Assembly: GCF_022346995.1 (NCBI RefSeq)
Contig: NZ_JAKRNM010000001.1
Span: forward strand, 1,860,001-1,924,000
Length of the DNA: 64,000 nt
Direction of reading: 5' to 3'
DNA from: Paenibacillus sp. ACRRY
GTDB lineage: Bacteria; Bacillota; Bacilli; Paenibacillales; Paenibacillaceae
The notes below the pieces were generated by a model. It was not told the origin of the DNA, did no database searches, and was given only the letters and a program-made list of their open reading frames with translations. Made by a program: the position numbers and the translations under genes. Of this stretch, positions 58,373-64,000 are shown in pieces (positions within the stretch are counted from its first letter, which is position 1; the number at the start of each line of letters is the position of its first letter).

Positions 58373-59344
58373 ATGAATAAAATAAATCGGCTTGCTGCCA
58401 TCGTCATGGCATTACAGCACGGACTCGAAACAGCACATTCACTCGCAGACAAGTTTGAAGTGTCCCGTCGTACCATTTTGCGAGATATCCAGTCTCTGTC
58501 CGAGATGAACGTGCCGATTATTGCTATTTCCGGCCCTGGCGGTGGATTTCGGCTTATGGAGGGTTACGTGCTGCCTCCACTGCAGCTGGATCCGGTAGAA
58601 GCAGCGACTCTCATTTTCGCTCTTGAGGGAATTAGCCATTATGCAGATACACCTTTTCAAGAGAAACGCTGGACGGTTATGGATAAAATTAAAGGCATTA
58701 TTCCGGATGACGTCATGGCTCGAATCGATCCCATGCTCAAACAGCTGAATCACTATATCCCGGAGCGCAACTATATTCTTCATCATTTGGAACCGCTCCT
58801 TGCATGTATTCCTGAACACGGTTGGCTGCGTGTCCTGTATCGTTCGGCTGCACGCCAGCGCTGGATTCAGATCCGTCCGATTCGCATTTATGCTTCTGCC
58901 GGATTCTGGTACTGTGATGCATATTCGGAGGAACATGGGGAACAGCGTGTGTTTCGAGTGGATCGGATTCTGGAAGCAGAGTCTATTGATTCCTCAAAAA
59001 CTGAACAGTTAACGATAAATGCCGAGCGTGAATTGAGCCAGCCTCGCCCTTTGGAAAAGCCTTCCGTTCGTATCAAAGCCCGTTTAAGCTACTGTGCCAT
59101 GGTCGAGGCAGAACAAGACAGGCACATTGGTGAGAAATTGACGGAAATTGCCCCAGATCTCTGGGAACTGTCCTTCCTCTGTCCAGCAGATCAATGGGAG
59201 TGGGCTGTTCGTTTCTTTTATCGTCTGGGCCGTGAAGCCGAAGTGATTGAACCCGAGGAACTTCGCAGCGAGATCAGGCAGCATGCCGAGGAAGTGTACC
59301 GACTGTATGTGAGTACCACTCCTAATTCTTGTACAACTACATAA
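58373..59344 (+). CDS. WYL-domain transcriptional regulator (YafY/YobV type)
   Basis: DeoR-like helix-turn-helix plus WYL domain regulator, 323 residues. The N-terminal helix-turn-helix is TAHSLADKFEVSRRTILRDI near residue 20-39; the WYL domain has IRPIRIYASAGFWYCDAYSEE near 166 followed by the WCX extension. WYL domains sense nucleotide-like or other small ligands. The ATG at 58373 follows CGGAGTGG; earlier in-frame ATG has no ribosome site and overlaps the promoter. A likely partner is the gene 17 bases downstream. Confidence 0.9.
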   Translation: MNKINRLAAIVMALQHGLETAHSLADKFEVSRRTILRDIQSLSEMNVPIIAISGPGGGFRLMEGYVLPPLQLDPVEAATLIFALEGISHYADTPFQEKRWTVMDKIKGIIPDDVMARIDPMLKQLNHYIPERNYILHHLEPLLACIPEHGWLRVLYRSAARQRWIQIRPIRIYASAGFWYCDAYSEEHGEQRVFRVDRILEAESIDSSKTEQLTINAERELSQPRPLEKPSVRIKARLSYCAMVEAEQDRHIGEKLTEIAPDLWELSFLCPADQWEWAVRFFYRLGREAEVIEPEELRSEIRQHAEEVYRLYVSTTPNSCTTT

Positions 59345-59361
59345 AAGGAGATGCCTTAACC

Positions 59362-60042
59362 ATGATTACTGAGCCGATTGTAACCTATGAAGAAGCTGTC
59401 CAGCGTATACAGACTGCGGGATTGCTTCCACTGGCACCGTTATTTCCCGACTTCCCTTCTCTCTCTTCGTTAACGCCACAGGAAAATTGGCATACCGATT
59501 CTCCTCTTGATCCCTGGCTGTGGCGTTCACGCCTAGCTGAAGAAGGCGTTGCAGCATACGGCAAATTTGTCAAAAAGAAAGCCATCCTCATCTCCCGCGA
59601 ATGTTTCCCTTGGGTGCGCCGGTTGCTATCTGACAGCAGGACCATCCAGGAGCAATACAACGCCGGTCTGCTCTCCCGTGACGCATTCAAGCTCTATGAG
59701 CGAATCGAAGATCAGGAAGGCATTGATGGGCGGGCATTACGTGCACAGGCTGGATTTGGTGCCAAGGAAGATAAGAAGGCATTCGATCAAGGGCTACTGG
59801 ATCTCCAGGGCAACACAGCCGTTGTCATTAGCGGGACCAAGGAAAAGGAAGGTCTCGCAGATGGCAAGGTGGCCTGGAACAGTTCCTCCTATGAGACGGC
59901 AAGTCACTGGATGAGTCGTCAGGGTATTGAACCCTTTAACGGCAGTACCACAGAAGCACGTGACCTTTTGCTGGACAAGCTCATGGAACACACGACTGAA
60001 GCTGGATTGATAAAAGTAAAAAAGGCGCTTGGCATCGTTTAA
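59362..60042 (+). CDS. Conserved protein of unknown function, AlkZ-related
   Basis: A 226-residue soluble protein with the motifs PDFPSLSSLTPQENWHTD, DPWLWRSRLAEEGVAAYGKF and KKKAILISRECFPWVRRLL (in the first 90 residues) and a C-terminal helical region (EARDLLLDKLMEHTTEAGL). I recall similar proteins labelled AlkZ-related, after the helix-turn-helix DNA glycosylase family, but no glycosylase motif can be confirmed by eye. AAAGGAGA precedes the ATG at 59362. It is 17 bases behind the WYL regulator, so probably controlled by it. Confidence 0.75.
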   Translation: MITEPIVTYEEAVQRIQTAGLLPLAPLFPDFPSLSSLTPQENWHTDSPLDPWLWRSRLAEEGVAAYGKFVKKKAILISRECFPWVRRLLSDSRTIQEQYNAGLLSRDAFKLYERIEDQEGIDGRALRAQAGFGAKEDKKAFDQGLLDLQGNTAVVISGTKEKEGLADGKVAWNSSSYETASHWMSRQGIEPFNGSTTEARDLLLDKLMEHTTEAGLIKVKKALGIV

Positions 60043-60122
60043 ACCGAATCCATGGCGAGGGACTTAGATACATTCAGCATCAAAAGTAAGTCATTCAAGA
60101 TTTCGTACTGTTTACAACAAAA

Positions 60123-60158
60123 ATCCCGGAGGCCACTTTCAACATCGCCTACCGGGAT
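60123..60158. terminator. Bidirectional terminator between the WYL unit and uxaA
   Basis: ATCCCGG and CCGGGAT arms with GGC/GCC inside; TTTTTG follows on the minus strand, and CTTTAAT on the plus strand. Confidence 0.75.
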
Positions 60159-60203
60159 CTTTAATAAGTTTATAAATATATGCAATGCCAAGGGATATAC
60201 AAC

Positions 60204-61718
60204 TTATAGAATTACACCATCTTTGAATATGGCGATTTCCCTGAACCCATGTTGCTCACTGAGCGTATGAGTACGCCCTGAAGCAATGTCAATCAACTGG
60301 CTGAAGAGCTGGACCTTCACGTCATCCATTGTCCGGCCTTCGAGCAGTTGACCTGCGTTGAAGTCGATCCAGTGTTTTTTTCGATTCGCCAGATCCGATT
60401 GCGTTGCAATCTTGACCGTAGGTACCGGACCTCCGAATGGGGTTCCCCTTCCTGTAGTAAACAGTACAATGTGAGCACCTGCAGCTGACAAGGCCGTGAC
60501 GGACACCAAATCGTTGCCGGGTGCCTCTACAATGTTCAAGCCGGTTTGGGTTACACGTTTGCCATAACGAAGCACATCTACGACAGAAGAACGGCCACCT
60601 TTTTGAGTACAACCCAATGATTTCTCTTCAAGTGTCGTTATACCACCGGCTTTGTTACCAGGGGAAGGGTTCTCATATATGTTCTGGCCATGGTTTACAA
60701 AGTACTGCTTGAATCCGTTAATTAAATCCACCAAATCACTAAAAACCTGTTCATTCGCAGCCCGATTCATCAAAATGGTTTCTGCCCCGAACATTTCCGG
60801 CACTTCGGTCAGGATGGCAGTCCCTCCTGCAGCAACCAGCATATCGGCAACCGAACCCACTAGCGGATTGGCTGTGATCCCGGATAAACCATCTGAACCG
60901 CCGCACTTCAATCCGATTTTGAGCTTGCTAAGTGGCAGCGGCTGGCGCTGTTCCAGCTCGGCAATCTCCACCAGCTCTTCCATCAGGCGCAAACCCTCCT
61001 CAAGTTCATCATCGGCTTCCTGAGCCTTGAGAAAACGGACCTTCCCCTGATATTCAGGTGCGATGCATTCACGGAACTGGTCGACCTGATTATTTTCACA
61101 TCCCAGTCCAATAACCAATACACCGCCTGCGTTCGGATGTTCGACGAGGGAAGCCAGCAGCTGCTGGGTATACTTCAAATCATCGCCAAGCTGCGAGCAG
61201 CCGAATGGATGAGGAAAGTGGTACACGCCGTCCACCCTGCTGCCGAACTGTGACTGCCCCATGCGTGCCAGTGCTTCGCATACCTTGTTGATGCAGCCTA
61301 CCGTATTAACGATCCATACTTCATTGCGTATACCTGCCTCCCCATTAGGTCGCAAATAACCTTCAAATGTCCTCAGATGTTCCGGGGGCATATCCGCTTG
61401 AACGGATACACCAGGCTGATACTCATATTCCAGCAAGCCATGCAGTCCTGTCTTCAGATTATGGCTATGAATCCAGTTCCCCTGTTCAATCCGTTCCTTG
61501 GCAACACCGATGGAGAAACCATATTTCAGGACATCATCGCCTGGTTCGATTCCATGTACTGCGATCTTATGCCCTTTGGGCACATCATCAAGCAGTGCAA
61601 ATGAAACTCCGTCTGAAAGCGTGACCGTTTCTCCCTTTGTGTAATCACGAAGAGCTATGATCACATCATCCTGCGGCTGTATGGCAATCCAGTCATGCGT
61701 TGTACTTGTTGTATTCAT
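60204..61718 (-). CDS. uxaA: Altronate dehydratase
   Basis: Converts D-altronate to 2-keto-3-deoxygluconate in galacturonate catabolism. The 504-residue protein has an N-terminal SAF domain (about 1-95; HKIAVHGIEPGDDVLKYG) and the UxaA core with GYLRPNGEAGIRNEVWIVNTVGC, VLVIGLGCENNQ, KCGGSDGLSGITANPLVG and FTTGRGTPFGGPVPTVKIATQS (in parts). Its ATG overlaps the uxaB stop (ATGA), so the two are coupled. Confidence 0.96.
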   Translation of the reverse strand: MNTTSTTHDWIAIQPQDDVIIALRDYTKGETVTLSDGVSFALLDDVPKGHKIAVHGIEPGDDVLKYGFSIGVAKERIEQGNWIHSHNLKTGLHGLLEYEYQPGVSVQADMPPEHLRTFEGYLRPNGEAGIRNEVWIVNTVGCINKVCEALARMGQSQFGSRVDGVYHFPHPFGCSQLGDDLKYTQQLLASLVEHPNAGGVLVIGLGCENNQVDQFRECIAPEYQGKVRFLKAQEADDELEEGLRLMEELVEIAELEQRQPLPLSKLKIGLKCGGSDGLSGITANPLVGSVADMLVAAGGTAILTEVPEMFGAETILMNRAANEQVFSDLVDLINGFKQYFVNHGQNIYENPSPGNKAGGITTLEEKSLGCTQKGGRSSVVDVLRYGKRVTQTGLNIVEAPGNDLVSVTALSAAGAHIVLFTTGRGTPFGGPVPTVKIATQSDLANRKKHWIDFNAGQLLEGRTMDDVKVQLFSQLIDIASGRTHTLSEQHGFREIAIFKDGVIL

Positions 61719-63232
61719 TCCGTCTCACCTTCCAGTAAAACGATCTCATCAAGAAGCGCTTCGCGCAGTCCTCTTCGCTCGTTCAGATTCTCTCCCCAAA
61801 TGCCTGAATCCGACAATACGGCAGCCAGCCTTTCGTTCAACTGTTGTCGGTCCCTTCTGAGTGAATCATAGCTCTCCCAATGTGCAGTTAGGGCTGCAAG
61901 AACATCCGGGTCATCCCTTAGCACAACAGACTCACCGTTTAAGCGATGTCCAAGGTATCCGTCTAAAGTATTCACGGGGCGGTACAATAACAACAGTCCA
62001 GCGAATCCCCGAACCAGGCGTGTCGGCCAGCTGTTCTGAGTTTGTTCATAAGACAATAAGGTAGGCAGAAGACGCACCTTAAATTTGCCAATAGTATTTA
62101 ACGCAATATCCTGAAGCTTATGATTGATATAGGGATTGAGGAATCGTTCGAACACCTCTTCAGCGTACTGGTCAAGTTGATGATCCGGCATATCCAGCGC
62201 AGGCACAATCTCCTGATGCACGGCTTCTCTGATCCACGGTCCAAATTGCGAATCCTCCATCGTCTCCCTCACATACTGCTTGCCATGAAGAATGCCAAGA
62301 GAAGACATCAAGGTATGAGCACCATTCAAAATGCGAACCTTCCGCACCTGATAAGGCTTCAGATCCTTGACCCAGTGAACATTAAGTCCAGCCTGCTTCA
62401 GCGGCAGTTTCTTGTCCAGTCCCTCATCAGCCTGAATGGCCCAGAAATGATAAGGCTCTGCTGTGTTAATCAGTTGATCCTCATAACCCCATCGTCCTGC
62501 CAGCGTGTCAGCTTCTTCCTGAGTTGGCGCACCCGTCACGATCCGGTCAACCAAATTGTTCAGGAACAGGTTATGGTTTTTAATCCAATCACGGAATGCA
62601 TCGGAGTAGCCAAAGTCCTCACTGTGACGCAAAACGCAGCTTCGCAGTACATCACCATTTCCTTCGAGCAGTTCACATGGCAGATGGATCAAACCTCTGG
62701 AAGGATCACCTTCAAACCGTACATAACGCTGATGGAGAAACACGGTCAGCTTGCCCGGAAATGAAGAAACCGGCTCTCCTTCCACGTAATCCGACTGAAT
62801 ATATTTTAATCCTGACTCCGTCGTATTGGAGATAACAAACTCCACTGAAGGAAGCTCGGCCAGTTCCAAAAATGCCTGCCATTCTTCATAAGGATTCATG
62901 CACTGGGAAAAGATCGAAATCATCTCTGTGCGCTCCACGGCTTTACCTTGAGAAAGACCTCTGGTAATCATGGTATACAATCCATCCTGATCCCGGATCT
63001 GCTCCAGCTTCGCCTTGCCCCCTGGCCGTGGCTGGGTAACCACCACACTGCCATGGAATTTGCCTTGTCTAGCACTCTCATGAAGCATCCAGTCCACAAA
63101 TCCCCGCAAAAAGTTACCTTCTCCAATCTGCAGTACCTTTACGGGACGATCCATGATTTCCTTGCACTTGCGCTGCCCGTCATTTCCCAACAGATTCAGC
63201 TTCAGTCTTGGTCGTTTGGTGCTCGCCGACAT
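61715..63232 (-). CDS. uxaB: Altronate oxidoreductase (tagaturonate reductase)
   Basis: NAD-dependent reduction of tagaturonate to altronate, the step before UxaA. The 505-residue protein is a long-chain mannitol-dehydrogenase-type polyol dehydrogenase with the Rossmann start VLQIGEGNFLRGFVDWML (residues about 32-49), EFVISNTTESGL, and the catalytic region around KPYQVRKVRILNGAHTLMSSLG. The ATG at 63232 follows GAGGTGA at six bases; a GTG two codons earlier abuts the ribosome site. No uxaC or exu gene is in the window. First gene of the uxaBA pair. Confidence 0.95.
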   Translation of the reverse strand: MSASTKRPRLKLNLLGNDGQRKCKEIMDRPVKVLQIGEGNFLRGFVDWMLHESARQGKFHGSVVVTQPRPGGKAKLEQIRDQDGLYTMITRGLSQGKAVERTEMISIFSQCMNPYEEWQAFLELAELPSVEFVISNTTESGLKYIQSDYVEGEPVSSFPGKLTVFLHQRYVRFEGDPSRGLIHLPCELLEGNGDVLRSCVLRHSEDFGYSDAFRDWIKNHNLFLNNLVDRIVTGAPTQEEADTLAGRWGYEDQLINTAEPYHFWAIQADEGLDKKLPLKQAGLNVHWVKDLKPYQVRKVRILNGAHTLMSSLGILHGKQYVRETMEDSQFGPWIREAVHQEIVPALDMPDHQLDQYAEEVFERFLNPYINHKLQDIALNTIGKFKVRLLPTLLSYEQTQNSWPTRLVRGFAGLLLLYRPVNTLDGYLGHRLNGESVVLRDDPDVLAALTAHWESYDSLRRDRQQLNERLAAVLSDSGIWGENLNERRGLREALLDEIVLLEGETE

Positions 63233-63295
63233 GCACACTCACCTCATCAATTATTTGTTATCATCCGAGTCCGATATCACCTGTTATATTCATCA

Positions 63296-63313
63296 ATTGA
63301 AAACGCTTTAAAT
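63296..63313. promoter_or_regulatory. cre-like site upstream of uxaB
   Basis: ATTGAAAACGCTTTAAAT matches the WWTGNAARCGNWWWCAWW cre consensus except that the C near the end is A. It lies 64-81 bases upstream of uxaB in the divergent region and could bind CcpA or a LacI-family uronate regulator. Confidence 0.6.
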
Positions 63314-63424
63314 TCATTGTATCATCAAAAAAAGGAAATTAAATTGCTTATATTGCGTTAAATATACTCTTTCATGACCAGGTGTGGTCCACCGTGTATT
63401 AAATAGCTTTAGAAAGGAGTCTTT

Positions 63425-64000
63425 ATGGCACGCTCGCCCGTTCGCACAACCATCCAGTCAGAATCAGGCATTCCCTTTCGACTGGTCTATGCAGATACGA
63501 AAGCCCCCCAGAATGAACTGCCGGATCATCTGCATGATTGGCATGAAATCATTTACGTATATCGTGGTCAAGGAACCATTTTTATCGATACGGGTCTTGA
63601 AGACATGCAGACGGGAGACTTGTTCATCATTCCTGGCAGTACAGTACACCGGGCTTTGCCGGACGAGATTAATCCTGTAACCTCTTCAGCTCTGTTTTTC
63701 AGTCCCGGATTACTGACAGCGGCTGCGGGAGGGAGCGCATCAGTCCTGCTCTCCCTGTTTGAGCGATGCCGCAGACGCAGGGTTTACAAAAGACACCTGA
63801 TGCCTGAGGAACAAGCCAAAGTGACTGCATTTATCGAAGAAATTCATGCTGAATTCCAGATCGAAAACCAGCTAAGCGCCCATGCAGCCCTGCTTCGGCT
63901 TCAATTGTTGCTCATATTTCTGGAGCGTCTCGAGGACGCCGGTCCTGCCCGCTCTGTTCATTCCAATTCCGGTCCGAGCTGGCTGTCAGCCACCCTGTCC
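63425..64000 (+). CDS. Cupin-domain AraC-family regulator, partial
   Basis: The first 192 codons of a gene that runs off the window. AAAGGAG lies before the ATG. The N-terminal half is an AraC-type cupin (LPDHLHDWHEIIYVYRGQGT, DLFIIPGSTVHRALP, given in parts) followed by a helical linker (QLSAHAALLRLQLLLIFLERL). The DNA-binding domain is expected beyond 64000. This matches the AraC regulators that control uronate or rhamnose genes, and it is divergent from uxaBA, so it is probably their regulator. Confidence 0.85.
   Translation, partial: MARSPVRTTIQSESGIPFRLVYADTKAPQNELPDHLHDWHEIIYVYRGQGTIFIDTGLEDMQTGDLFIIPGSTVHRALPDEINPVTSSALFFSPGLLTAAAGGSASVLLSLFERCRRRRVYKRHLMPEEQAKVTAFIEEIHAEFQIENQLSAHAALLRLQLLLIFLERLEDAGPARSVHSNSGPSWLSATLS

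Overview
The window is chromosomal DNA from a Firmicute of the order Bacillales, most likely a Paenibacillus. The evidence is an almost complete, reversed copy of the Bacillus subtilis ylb/fap/ylq housekeeping block, near-consensus sigma-A promoters, strong AGGAGG ribosome binding sites, FapR and CcpA operators, and a YesM/YesN-type two-component system beside sugar ABC genes. The assignment rests on gene order and protein recognition, without a database search. I see no rRNA or tRNA gene, insertion sequence, prophage or CRISPR array.

From 1 to 40.3 kb most genes lie on the minus strand. Reading right to left, the order is rsmD-coaD, (ylbJ), sepM, (tmcAL), (hmp), yceD-rpmF, fapR-plsX-fabH-fabD-fabG-acpP-fabF-rnc, smc-ftsY, a hemolysin III-type gene, ylxM-ffh-rpsP-khpA, rimM-trmD, a three-gene insertion, rplS, lepB-rbgA, rnhB-ylqG-ylqH-yraN, and sucC-sucD; genes in parentheses are on the plus strand. 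The block makes fatty acids and phospholipid precursors under FapR, ribosomal proteins, the SRP pathway (ffh, ftsY), chromosome condensation (smc), RNA processing (rnc, rnhB, trmD, rimM, rbgA, rsmD, tmcAL) and succinyl-CoA ligase. Insertions relative to B. subtilis are an organic peroxide module (ohrR-ohr), a ComM-like AAA+ gene, a nitroreductase, a flavohemoglobin with a well-placed Fnr-like box, and a deacetylase/beta-propeller/VOC trio that separates trmD from rplS.

From 40.4 to 41.9 kb are a probable small structured RNA and three small unrecognised membrane or soluble genes. From 42 to 60 kb is a glycan-use region: a GH2 beta-galactosidase, a CUT1 ABC importer (two permeases and a lipoprotein binding protein, no ATPase), a YesMN-type sensor kinase and AraC-type response regulator, an SMP-30 lactonase, an Axe2-like SGNH acetylesterase, an alpha/beta-hydrolase esterase, an AraC regulator and a divergent GH42 beta-galactosidase. 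A WYL regulator and a conserved unknown gene follow. The right end has uxaA-uxaB (altronate branch of galacturonate breakdown) and a divergent cupin/AraC-type regulator cut by the window. The binding protein, the two-component operon and uxaBA all have upstream sites that match or resemble CcpA boxes, so carbon catabolite control probably covers the region.

The most useful leads are the candidate sRNA at 40.47-40.61 kb, the stand-alone FliK-like/FlhB-C-like pair YlqG-YlqH, the Fnr-like box at exactly -41.5 of a predicted hmp promoter, a 129-bp element with perfect 15-bp inverted ends, and several unreported-looking operators in the glycan region.
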